Of a stretch of 64,000 nucleotides of DNA, positions 43,419 through 51,199 are shown piece by piece. The notes below the pieces were generated by a model. It ran no database searches and was not told where the DNA came from. It worked only from the letters and a program-made list of their open reading frames with translations. The first letter of the stretch is position 1. The number at the start of each line of letters is the position of its first letter. A program made the position numbers and the translations under genes. The stretch comes from Pseudomonadota bacterium (GTDB taxonomy: Bacteria; Pseudomonadota; Alphaproteobacteria; Rhizobiales; Aestuariivirgaceae), in the NCBI GenBank assembly GCA_963205315.1, contig CAUJIO010000008.1, forward strand, positions 62,001-126,000, read 5' to 3'.

Positions 43419-44135
43419 ATGCTGGCCAGCCGCGGGTTTAGACGCTGCGCGCGCTGGCTGGCGGCATTGGTGCTTGGCGCGGTACTTGTTGGGCCGCTGC
43501 CGGCGGGCCGCGCAGACGACTTCGAAGTCGATCTGGCATTGATCCTCGCGGTCGATTGCTCCTTCAGCGTCGATTCACGTGAATTTGCCTTGCAGATGCA
43601 AGGCCTGGCCAGGGCCTTCATGCGTGATGAGGTGAAGCGCGCCATCGTGCAAGGCCACCGTCAGCGTATCGCCGTATCGGTTGTTCAGTGGTCGGACGAA
43701 ATGAACCAGAAGGTGGTGTTGCCATGGACCATCGTGGCTGGCCCCGCTGACGCCGACGAACTGGGGCAGGTCCTGTTCAACACCGGACGGCAACTGGCAG
43801 AAGGCGGTACCTCGATCTCGACGGCGCTTGTCTATTCCGCCGCCCTGTTTGCCGCAGCACCCAGTGCCGAGCGCCGCGTCATCGACATGTCGTCCGATGG
43901 CCGCAACAATTCCGGTCCCCCGGTAAAGCCGGCGCGCGACCATCTGGTCGCCAAGGGCATCACCATCAACGGCCTGACGATTCTCAACGAGTGGCCAACG
44001 CTCGATTCCTATTTTGAGAACAATGTGGTCGGCGGCCCTGACAATTTTGTCATGCCGGCCAATGATTATGAAGATTACGAGAATGCCATCTACCGCAAGC
44101 TGTTGCGCGAGATCACCGGCCCGGGAATATCGTAA
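43419..44135 (+). CDS. DUF1194 secreted VWA-like protein (copy 2)
   Basis: A 238-aa exported protein. The ATG at 43419 has GAGGAG 6 bp upstream; an ATG two codons earlier is too close to it. A signal peptide with twin Arg (MLASRGFRRCARWLAALVLG and following) precedes the VWA-like domain. The MIDAS motif is in LILAVDCSFSVDSREF, then RVIDMSSDGRNNSG, and the end FVMPANDYEDYENAIYRKLL parallels the copy at 32345-33016. It sits 10 bp after an ABC ATPase gene, so they are likely co-transcribed. Function unknown. Confidence 0.85.
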   Translation: MLASRGFRRCARWLAALVLGAVLVGPLPAGRADDFEVDLALILAVDCSFSVDSREFALQMQGLARAFMRDEVKRAIVQGHRQRIAVSVVQWSDEMNQKVVLPWTIVAGPADADELGQVLFNTGRQLAEGGTSISTALVYSAALFAAAPSAERRVIDMSSDGRNNSGPPVKPARDHLVAKGITINGLTILNEWPTLDSYFENNVVGGPDNFVMPANDYEDYENAIYRKLLREITGPGIS

Positions 44136-44224
44136 CGCTGCCGCACAGGTGAGATTCCCTCACGGCTTGACCGTCCGTCCCGGGCCACATATCGGGTGTG
44201 CGACTTCATGCAGCGGATGCCCGA

Positions 44225-45364
44225 ATGACCAGCTTTGTCCTCAGCTTCATCCCCGAAATCCTGTTTGGCCCCGGCCGGCTGGCGGATCTCGCCGGTAAGG
44301 TGCAATCCCTGGGCGGACCGGGGGCGAATGTTCTGATGGTCGCCGATCCGGCCCTCAGGGCCTTGGGCATCACTGGCCGCGCCATCGACATTCTCGAGAA
44401 GGCCGGCTTTGAAACCGAGGTCTATGATGGCCTGATTGGCGAACCGAAGCAGAGCGACATCGACGCCGCCGCAGCGATTGCCCGCAAGGTGGGCTCGAAA
44501 GTGGTCGTGGGCCTTGGCGGGGGGTCGGCGCTTGATACCGCAAAGCTCGTCGCCTGTTGCGCCGTCTCCGGCCTGGACGCCACGGCCTATGCGCTCTGCG
44601 CCAGCCCGCTGCCGAAGAACCGCCTGCCGATCATCGCCATCCCGACGACTGCAGGCACAGGTTCGGAGGTGACGCGTGTTTCGGTCTATGCCAACGCCGA
44701 CAAGGCGAAAGTCTGGGCCTGGGGCGAAGAGTTGAAACCCAACGTGGCCATCCTCGATCCGGAACTCACGGTCGGCGTTCCGCCGCACATCACGGCTGCC
44801 ACTGGGCTTGATGCCCTGGTCCACGCCATCGAGGCCTGCACCAACAAGCATCGCCATGACGGCAACGACCTCTATTGCCACCAGGCCATCCGCCTGATCT
44901 CCGGCAATCTCGAAAAGGCAGTGAAGTCGCCGGGAGATATCGCGGCGCGCGGCGCCATGCTGCTTGGCTCCTGCTATGGCGGCATCGGCATCGACAATTG
45001 CGGCACGGCACTCGCCCACAATATTTCTCATGCCGTGGCTGACCTGGCTCCCATACCGCATGGCCGGGCGACGGGTCTCGCCATGCTCGCCACCATGGAC
45101 TGGGTGGCCGAGGGCAACCCGGCCTTTGCCAAGGTGGCCGAAGCCATGGGCGCATCCGATGCCGTCAAGGCCTACGACCGGCTGGTGCGCGCCACCGGCA
45201 TCAAGATCTCGCTCGCTGGCGATGGCCTCGATCTGTCCAATCCGGAATTGCTGGCCGAGCACATGGCGTCGCCCGCCAATAACCCGATGCGCAAATCGAC
45301 GGCGCGATATCCAGATGCAACGGAACTCGTGATGCTGGCGGAGCGCTTTCTGTCCCTGGCTTAA
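44225..45364 (+). CDS. Iron-containing alcohol dehydrogenase
   Basis: A 379-aa group III alcohol dehydrogenase. NAD binding is shown by VVVGLGGGSALDTAKLVA (glycine-rich loop) and AIPTTAGTGSEVT. Metal ligands are expected in ATGLDALVHAIEA, NISHAVADLAPIPHG and the preceding Asp region. The start at MTSFVLSFIPEILFGPG fits the family. It lies 88 bp before a DddQ-like DMSP lyase gene. In DMSP catabolism the 3-hydroxypropionate dehydrogenase DddB is also an iron-containing alcohol dehydrogenase, so a matching role here is plausible but unproved. Confidence 0.88.
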   Translation: MTSFVLSFIPEILFGPGRLADLAGKVQSLGGPGANVLMVADPALRALGITGRAIDILEKAGFETEVYDGLIGEPKQSDIDAAAAIARKVGSKVVVGLGGGSALDTAKLVACCAVSGLDATAYALCASPLPKNRLPIIAIPTTAGTGSEVTRVSVYANADKAKVWAWGEELKPNVAILDPELTVGVPPHITAATGLDALVHAIEACTNKHRHDGNDLYCHQAIRLISGNLEKAVKSPGDIAARGAMLLGSCYGGIGIDNCGTALAHNISHAVADLAPIPHGRATGLAMLATMDWVAEGNPAFAKVAEAMGASDAVKAYDRLVRATGIKISLAGDGLDLSNPELLAEHMASPANNPMRKSTARYPDATELVMLAERFLSLA

Positions 45365-45412
45365 TGCGGTGACCCGCGGGGTGGTGGGGGACAATTAACA
45401 CTCTTGCTAAAA

Positions 45413-45444
45413 CTGTAACGATCGGCCCGAACACCATGTTACAG
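45413..45444. promoter_or_regulatory. Perfect inverted repeat before the DMSP lyase-like gene
   Basis: Arms CTGTAAC (45413-45419) and GTTACAG (45438-45444) are separated by 18 bp, and the right arm ends 8 bp before the GTG start. It resembles a repressor operator with half-sites about two and a half helical turns apart. No regulator gene is adjacent. Confidence 0.5.
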
Positions 45445-45452
45445 AAAACCCC

Positions 45453-46070
45453 GTGAACACTGACCTTTATGAGAACGCCCGCTGGCTGATCGGTGCCATT
45501 GCGCGCGGACTGAATGCGCGGCAGGGCGAGGGCATCCGCCTGGTTCTCGAACGCATGGCCGAGCAGTCGCTCGGTGAGGCCGATTTCCGTCAGCCCGAGC
45601 CGTCAACGCTTCCGGTACTCCGCCACCTGCCGCAGTGCATCGGCGAGGTGATGCTGATCGAGCCTGATCTTGCCGCCGCCATTGCCGCCATCGAGGACGA
45701 CCTGCAATGGCGCCAGTCTTCTTCATATACGGATGAGCTGCTGGGCGAAGGCTTCACCGCCAATTACGGCTGGAGCGAAATCATCGGGCCGCGCGGCTTT
45801 TTCCCGGGCGATGATTTTCTGCTGGGTGTCCTGATGCTTGGGCCGGGTCATCATTATCGCGATCATTATCATCCCGCTCCCGAACTCTATTGGCCACTGA
45901 CGTCGGGCAGTCTGTGGAGCCGCGGCGGTGGGGCCTTCGAGGAAAAGCGACCTGGCGCCACGATCTGGCATCCGCCGATGATCCTGCACGCCACAAAGAC
46001 GATTGATACACCGCTCCTCACCGTGTGGAGCTGGACGCGCGATACGATGACACCGGCGAAACTGGCGTGA
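45453..46070 (+). CDS. Probable DMSP lyase, DddQ-like cupin
   Basis: A 205-aa cupin. The C-terminal metal motif is HYRDHYHPAPELYWPL (134-149): His140, Glu144, Tyr146, with a distal His179 in PPMILHATKT. This spacing agrees with the His-Glu-Tyr-His site I recall for DddQ. The N-terminal helical region and total length also fit the DMSP lyase family, which cleaves dimethylsulfoniopropionate to acrylate and dimethyl sulfide. The start is GTG at 45453. The 3' end overlaps the hydrolase gene by 4 bp (GTGA). Other cupins with this layout but different substrates cannot be excluded. Confidence 0.68.
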   Translation: MNTDLYENARWLIGAIARGLNARQGEGIRLVLERMAEQSLGEADFRQPEPSTLPVLRHLPQCIGEVMLIEPDLAAAIAAIEDDLQWRQSSSYTDELLGEGFTANYGWSEIIGPRGFFPGDDFLLGVLMLGPGHHYRDHYHPAPELYWPLTSGSLWSRGGGAFEEKRPGATIWHPPMILHATKTIDTPLLTVWSWTRDTMTPAKLA

Positions 46071-46894
46071 TTGCAACGTTGCGCTTTGTGGCCCTTGCTG
46101 CGGCGGCAATCTACGTCGCAATTTGCATCTTCATGTATCTGCAGCAGCGAAGCCTGCAGTATTTTCCGGCCAACAGGGGATTGACGCCCTTGGGCGCCGG
46201 ATTGCAGGACGTCAGCGAGGAAACCCTGACGACATCCGACGGCGAGGCAATCGTCGCATGGTTCTCCGAGGCGAAACCCGGCATGCCGACGGTTCTGTTC
46301 TTTCATGGCAATGGCGGTGAGATCGGCGACCGCGCGCAGCGCATGGCCTATTACATGTCGCAGGGCTTTGGCGCGCTCTTCGTGTCCTATCGCGGATACG
46401 GCAAAAGCAGCGGAACCGTCTCCGAGACGGGATTTGTCACCGATGCCGTAACGGCGCATGACTGGCTGGTGAAGCGGGGCGTGATTCCTGAGCAGATCGT
46501 CGTGGTCGGCGAGTCGCTCGGAACCGGAGTGAGCGTTCAACTCGCAGCAAAGAAGCAAATCTCGGCGCTGGCCCTTGAGGCCCCCTATACGTCAGCCGCA
46601 GACGTGGCTGCCGGCATCTACTGGTGGCTGCCGGTGCGCCTGCTGATGAAGGATACTTACGAATCCAAGGCCTTCATCGCCAGCATCAAGGCCCCGCTGC
46701 TCGTTCAGCACGGCGACGCCGACCGCATCATCCCCGTTGAACAGGGCCGCAGTCTCTTTGCCATGGCCAATGAGCCGAAGGAACTGATCATCATCCCGAA
46801 TGAGGGCCATGACGTCATCCACGAGCCTGCCATCTGGGCGCGCGAGATTGCGTTTTTCGTCAAGCAACTTGGTTTGAAGCGTCCCGCTCAATAG
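46067..46894 (+). CDS. Membrane-anchored alpha/beta hydrolase (ABHD13/17-like)
   Basis: A 275-aa hydrolase with an N-terminal membrane anchor (LRFVALAAAAIYVAICIFMYL). The oxyanion region is LFFHGNGGEIGDR, the nucleophile elbow GESLGTG (Ser), and the acid and His are in QHGDADRIIP and NEGHDVIHEP. The start GTG at 46067 overlaps the stop of the DddQ-like gene, indicating translational coupling; a longer frame from 46025 is less likely. Substrate unknown, perhaps a thioester or ester. It overlaps the convergent amidase by 7 bp. Confidence 0.87.
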   Translation: MIATLRFVALAAAAIYVAICIFMYLQQRSLQYFPANRGLTPLGAGLQDVSEETLTTSDGEAIVAWFSEAKPGMPTVLFFHGNGGEIGDRAQRMAYYMSQGFGALFVSYRGYGKSSGTVSETGFVTDAVTAHDWLVKRGVIPEQIVVVGESLGTGVSVQLAAKKQISALALEAPYTSAADVAAGIYWWLPVRLLMKDTYESKAFIASIKAPLLVQHGDADRIIPVEQGRSLFAMANEPKELIIIPNEGHDVIHEPAIWAREIAFFVKQLGLKRPAQ

Positions 46895-48345
46895 GCTGGT
46901 GGTGACGTGAAGCCGGCAAATTCATTTTCTAGCAACTCGGCGAAACGGATCGACGTGTAGTCATCATATTGCCGCGTGATGATTTGAATTCCGGCCGGCA
47001 GTCCCTGCGCCGTCAACCCCATGGGCGCGACGGTCGATGGCAGGAGATAGCCGCCGGAATAGCCGGCCCAAAACAATTGATCCGTCGTCGGAACATGCTT
47101 GCCGTTGACCGGAATGGTGCGTTCGTGCCGCTCGCCCTTCTGGTCATGCGGGAAGGCAGCTGAGGCCGCGGCAGGACACAGCATGACGTCCCAGTCGTCG
47201 AAGAACTGGTCCCACAGGAGCCGCATCTGGTGCCGGCGCTCATTGTATCGCAGCCAGTCGCGATGCGGCAGGACATAGGCGCGCAGCATCTTGGTGAGAT
47301 AGCTGTCGTCCAGCGGATCGGATGCTGCCACCTTTGCGGAATTGATGCGGAAGTCCTCATCTGTCTGGCGGCGGCTTGTGGCCGAACGCAACAGCGCGAT
47401 ATAGACGTCCATCGCTTCCTTTGTCGTGAAGTTGGGCCGCGCAGACGTCGAAAGTTTCTTCACGCGCTTGCCCAGAAATGCCGTCAACTTTCCGATCAGA
47501 TCCTGCACCGGCAGATCGACTTCGCTCTCCGGGTCAGTCACCATCACGGCAACGCGAAAGTCCTTGAGGGACTTGTGTTTCGCCGGCGGTAGAGACAAGC
47601 GATATCCGCGCGCCTCGGTGCTGTCAGGGCCTGCAAGGATTTTCAGCATCGCCGCCAGATCGCGTGCCGATCGCGCCAATGGACCCGCCACCGTGATGTC
47701 GCCTGGCTGGACCACGCCCGGCAGCAGGTGGCCACGATAGGGCACGATTCCATAGGTCGGCTTGTGGCCATAGACGCCGCAGTAGTGCGCCGGATTGCGG
47801 ATCGACGCGCCAATGTCGGAGCCAATTTCGAGGGCCGACATGCCGGTGGCGAGCGCAACGGCCGACCCGCCCGACGATCCGCCCGGCGAGCGCGTTATGT
47901 CCCATGGATTGTTGGTGGTGCCGTAAATGGCATTGAAACTCTGCCAGTCGGCCAGCATCAGCGGCACGTTGGTCTTGCCATAGATCACCGCGCCAGCACC
48001 CGTCAGCCGCGCAATGGCAACCGCATCGCTGGAGGCAATATTATCCCGGAAGCGAGGATCGCCCCAGGTGGACGGCGTTCCCGTCCAGTCGAAGCTCTCC
48101 TTCGCCGTCATCGGCACGCCGTCGAAGGGACCGATGGGCTTGCCCGCCTTCAGCCGCCGGTCAGCCGCCCGCGCCGCTTTTTTCGCCCTGTCGATATCCG
48201 TCACCACGACAGCATTGAGAACCCCGTTGTGCTTGGCAAATTGATCGAGGCACTGTTCGAGCAGCGCCACGGCCGAGACCTTGCGATTGCGCAGCAGGCG
48301 GCCAAGCTCGGTGGCGGAACGGTAGTGAAGCGGTGCTTTCGGCAT
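46888..48345 (-). CDS. Amidase signature family amidase
   Basis: A 485-aa Ser-cisSer-Lys amidohydrolase. The signature is SPGGSSGGSAVALATGMSALEIGSDIGASIRNPA (read in parts), with the catalytic Lys in GVPMTAKESF. Members hydrolyse fatty, aryl or short-chain amides to acid plus ammonia, in the cytoplasm. The start MPKAPLHYRSATELGRLL fits the family. It is a single gene, convergent with the alpha/beta hydrolase and divergent from an EamA transporter. Not GatA: there are no gatB/C neighbours. Confidence 0.92.
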   Translation of the reverse strand: MPKAPLHYRSATELGRLLRNRKVSAVALLEQCLDQFAKHNGVLNAVVVTDIDRAKKAARAADRRLKAGKPIGPFDGVPMTAKESFDWTGTPSTWGDPRFRDNIASSDAVAIARLTGAGAVIYGKTNVPLMLADWQSFNAIYGTTNNPWDITRSPGGSSGGSAVALATGMSALEIGSDIGASIRNPAHYCGVYGHKPTYGIVPYRGHLLPGVVQPGDITVAGPLARSARDLAAMLKILAGPDSTEARGYRLSLPPAKHKSLKDFRVAVMVTDPESEVDLPVQDLIGKLTAFLGKRVKKLSTSARPNFTTKEAMDVYIALLRSATSRRQTDEDFRINSAKVAASDPLDDSYLTKMLRAYVLPHRDWLRYNERRHQMRLLWDQFFDDWDVMLCPAAASAAFPHDQKGERHERTIPVNGKHVPTTDQLFWAGYSGGYLLPSTVAPMGLTAQGLPAGIQIITRQYDDYTSIRFAELLENEFAGFTSPPAY

Positions 48346-48464
48346 GGTGATCTCCCCAGGCCACCAGCCTAGCCCAGCGCGATGATGTGCAAAAGCCGTT
48401 ATGCATGTCAGAACTGCAATGCCGTGTGCTGACGGCGCGAGTGCTCTTCTATAGATGGTGGCGC

Positions 48465-49391
48465 ATGGAACGCCGCAGCCTCATCATCGGATATCTGCTT
48501 GTCGCAGCCGGCTCGGCGCTGTTTTCCTCAAAAGCCATTTTCATCAAGCTCGCCTACGTGGAACGTGCCGACTCGCTGTTGTTCCTCGCCTGGCGCATGG
48601 CCTTTGCTCTGCCGGTCTTTGTGGTTGTCGGCGCATTCGCCCTGGTCAGGCGCAAGCATGAGGGCCAGCCGCTGCCGGATACCTCTTCCATCCTTGGCGC
48701 TATCGGCATTGGCCTCATCGGCTACTACCTTGCCATGGTGCTGGATTTTGCTGGCCTGCTCTATGTGACGGCCCAGCTTGAACGTTTGGCACTGTTCACT
48801 TATCCGATCTTCCTGATTTTCATTGGCGCCGCGTTTTTCGGCATGCGGCTGACACGCTCGGGCGTCGCGGCGGCCGCCATCACCTATGCCGGTCTGGCCT
48901 TCGTTTTCGTCTCGGATTTCTCCTCGGGCGGTGCAAACATCACCTTGGGAACCGCGCTGGTGCTGGCCTCTGCCATATGCTTTGCCGTCTATCAGCTGTT
49001 GGCAAAACGGCTGATCGCACAGATGGGCGCGGCCATGTTCACGTCCTTTGCGCTCTCGGGCGCGGCGATCACGACGCTGGCGCATGCCTTCATTATGCGC
49101 GGTGGTCTCGATACCGCATTATCGGCGAACTACTTCTTGTTGGCTGCTGCCACCGGGCTTTTGGCAACGGTCGTGCCGTCCTTTTTCGTCAACGCCGGCA
49201 TGGCAAGGATCGGCGCGGCCTCAACCGCGATGATCTCCAATGTCTCACCGCTGATGACCATCTATTTCGCGGTCGTCCTGTTGAATGAGGAGTTCACCCT
49301 CGCTCACTTCATCGGAACCGCCCTGGTGGTCGGCGGCGTCGGCCTCCACACCTGGCGTGATTTGCGACGGCCAGCGGCGGAAGAAGTGTAA
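48465..49391 (+). CDS. EamA/DMT family transporter
   Basis: A 308-aa, ten-helix protein of two EamA repeats. The ATG at 48465 (MERRSLIIGYLLVAAGSALFSSKAIFIKLAY) starts directly at the first helix; upstream in-frame ATGs at 48387 and 48405 would add a hydrophilic stretch. The second repeat ends VVLLNEEFTLAHFIGTALVVGGVGLHTW. It is predicted to export small metabolites; the substrate is unknown. It is followed by a convergent mttB-like gene with a hairpin between them. Confidence 0.86.
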   Translation: MERRSLIIGYLLVAAGSALFSSKAIFIKLAYVERADSLLFLAWRMAFALPVFVVVGAFALVRRKHEGQPLPDTSSILGAIGIGLIGYYLAMVLDFAGLLYVTAQLERLALFTYPIFLIFIGAAFFGMRLTRSGVAAAAITYAGLAFVFVSDFSSGGANITLGTALVLASAICFAVYQLLAKRLIAQMGAAMFTSFALSGAAITTLAHAFIMRGGLDTALSANYFLLAAATGLLATVVPSFFVNAGMARIGAASTAMISNVSPLMTIYFAVVLLNEEFTLAHFIGTALVVGGVGLHTWRDLRRPAAEEV

Positions 49392-49449
49392 CCACTTCCA
49401 CTTTTGTCCTGCGCGGACTTGCCCTGCGCATTCGCTCAATCCAAACAAA

Positions 49450-49473
49450 ATGGCCGGGACGATGCCCGGCCAT
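49450..49473 (-). terminator. Rho-independent terminator of the second mttB-like gene
   Basis: A perfect 9-bp stem (ATGGCCGGG / CCCGGCCAT) with a 6-base loop lies 27 bp past the stop of the minus-strand mttB-like gene. On that strand it is followed by TTTTGTTTGG, a reasonable U-rich tail. Confidence 0.75.
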
Positions 49474-49499
49474 GATGAAAGGTTCTGTGGATTGCGGCG

Positions 49500-51077
49500 T
49501 CAGCTCACATTGTCCGGCAGCACTTCCTTGCGCTTGGCCATGAAGGCCAGCAGCTGCTCGTCGATGCCCGGATCCAGAGCCGGGGCCTCATAGTCGTTGA
49601 GCATCTTCTTCCACGTCGCATTGGCGCGGACGACGATGTCCTTCTCGCCATCGTCGCGCCATTGCTCGTAGCTGTTGTTGTCGGCCAGCCCTGAGCGCCA
49701 GAATGCCGTTTCGAAATTGGCCTGCGTGTGGGCACAGCCGAGGTAGTGGGATCCGGGGCCAACCTCGCGGATGGCGTCCATTGCCTGGCCATTTTCCGAG
49801 AAGTCGACACCTTCGGCGAGTTTCTGGAACATCGTGAGCTGGTCGGCGTCCATGATCAGCTTTTCATAACCGGAGGCGAGCCCGCCTTCCAGCCAGCCTG
49901 CCGCGTGCAGACAGAAATTCACGCCCGACATCAGCGTTGGCCACATGGTGTTCGCGCTTTCATAGGCGGCTTGCGCATCGGCCACCTTGGAGCCGCACAG
50001 GCTGCCGCCGGAGCGGAAGGGCACACCCAGGCGCCGCGCCAGCTGGGCCGCGCCGAACGTCACCATTGCGGGCTCCGGCGAGCCGAACGTCGGCGCACCC
50101 GATTGCATGGACATCGATGCGGCGAAGGTGCCGAACACCACTGGCGCACCGGGGCGGCACAGCTGCGTGAAGGCGATGCCGACGGAAGCCTCTGCCAGAA
50201 TCTGCGTCAGCGTTCCGACGGTGGTGACCGGAGACATGGCGCCAGCCACGATGAAGGGCGAGATTACGCAGGCCTGATTGGCGCGTGCCAGAACCTTCAG
50301 CGCGCCCAGCATGACGCCATCCCAGACCATGGGTGAATTGGCGTTGATCAGCGAGGTCATGACGCAATTCTGGTCCACGAACTCCTTGCCGAACACCATT
50401 TCCGCCATGGCGACGGAATCAGCCGACCTTTCGCCCGCCGTGACCGAGGCCATGAAGGGTTTGTCGGAGTACTTGATGTGGGTGTAGATCATGTCGAGAT
50501 GGCGCTTGGCCACCGGAATATCCACCGGCTCACACAACGTGCCGCCGGCATGATGCAAGCTCGGCAGCATGTAGACGAGTTTTGCGAAATTGCGGAAATC
50601 CTCGATGGTCGCGTAGCGGCGGCCTTCATCGAGATTGCGGATGAAGGGCGGTCCATAGACCGGCGCGAACACCATGTTGTTGCCGCCGATCGTGACGCTG
50701 TTGGCGGGGTTGCGCGCATGCTGCACGTATTCACGCGGCGCCGTCTTGATCAGCGATCGCACCAGTCCCTTCGGGAAACGGACGCGGAAGCGCTTGGGAT
50801 CGGCCGCCGATGCCTTTACATCGGCCCCGGCGTCCTTCCACATGCGGACCGCTTCTTCGTCTTCGTAGAAGTCGATGCCGGTTTCCTGCAACACGGTTTC
50901 CGCATTGCGCTCGATCAGTTCGAGCTGCTCGTCGCTGAACGGCTCGTAAGGCTTGACCGCGCGGCGGATGAAGCCTGCCTGCTTCACCGTGGTCGAGGTG
51001 CGGGCCGTACGGCGGGCATCGGCGCCACCGCGGCCACGGCGGCCGGTGGGGGCAGTTGCGGGCTGGACATCGGTCAT
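49500..51077 (-). CDS. Trimethylamine methyltransferase (MttB) family protein, second copy
   Basis: A 525-aa non-pyrrolysine MttB homologue with no in-frame amber. It shares HAAGWLEGGLASGYEKLIMD, GAAQLARRLGVPFRSGGS, SPMVWDGVMLGALKVLARAN and YEAPALDPGIDEQLLAFMAKRKE with the general family pattern seen at 2939-4477. It too has an Arg/Gly-rich N-terminus (GRRGRGGADARRTART). The ATG at 51077 is preferred over a GTG at 51107. Unlike the first copy it is monocistronic with its own terminator. A corrinoid partner is missing here too. The substrate is unknown, probably a quaternary amine. Confidence 0.88.
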   Translation of the reverse strand: MTDVQPATAPTGRRGRGGADARRTARTSTTVKQAGFIRRAVKPYEPFSDEQLELIERNAETVLQETGIDFYEDEEAVRMWKDAGADVKASAADPKRFRVRFPKGLVRSLIKTAPREYVQHARNPANSVTIGGNNMVFAPVYGPPFIRNLDEGRRYATIEDFRNFAKLVYMLPSLHHAGGTLCEPVDIPVAKRHLDMIYTHIKYSDKPFMASVTAGERSADSVAMAEMVFGKEFVDQNCVMTSLINANSPMVWDGVMLGALKVLARANQACVISPFIVAGAMSPVTTVGTLTQILAEASVGIAFTQLCRPGAPVVFGTFAASMSMQSGAPTFGSPEPAMVTFGAAQLARRLGVPFRSGGSLCGSKVADAQAAYESANTMWPTLMSGVNFCLHAAGWLEGGLASGYEKLIMDADQLTMFQKLAEGVDFSENGQAMDAIREVGPGSHYLGCAHTQANFETAFWRSGLADNNSYEQWRDDGEKDIVVRANATWKKMLNDYEAPALDPGIDEQLLAFMAKRKEVLPDNVS

Positions 51078-51199
51078 GGGGGTACAAGCCTGTTGAGAAG
51101 TTTTCACGTGACCATTGCTTTACGCTCACCAGACCGGGCCGGCGCGGGAAGAAACGTCAGGGGATGGCCGGGAAACGACCTTGCCAATGTCCGAAGGCG

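Noticed and set aside
41978-43645. A 555-codon minus-strand open frame
   Set aside because: It is antisense to the ABC ATPase, which has all canonical ABC motifs; the frame itself shows no recognisable domain.
44090-45394. A 434-codon minus-strand open frame
   Set aside because: It is antisense to the iron-containing alcohol dehydrogenase, whose motifs are clear.
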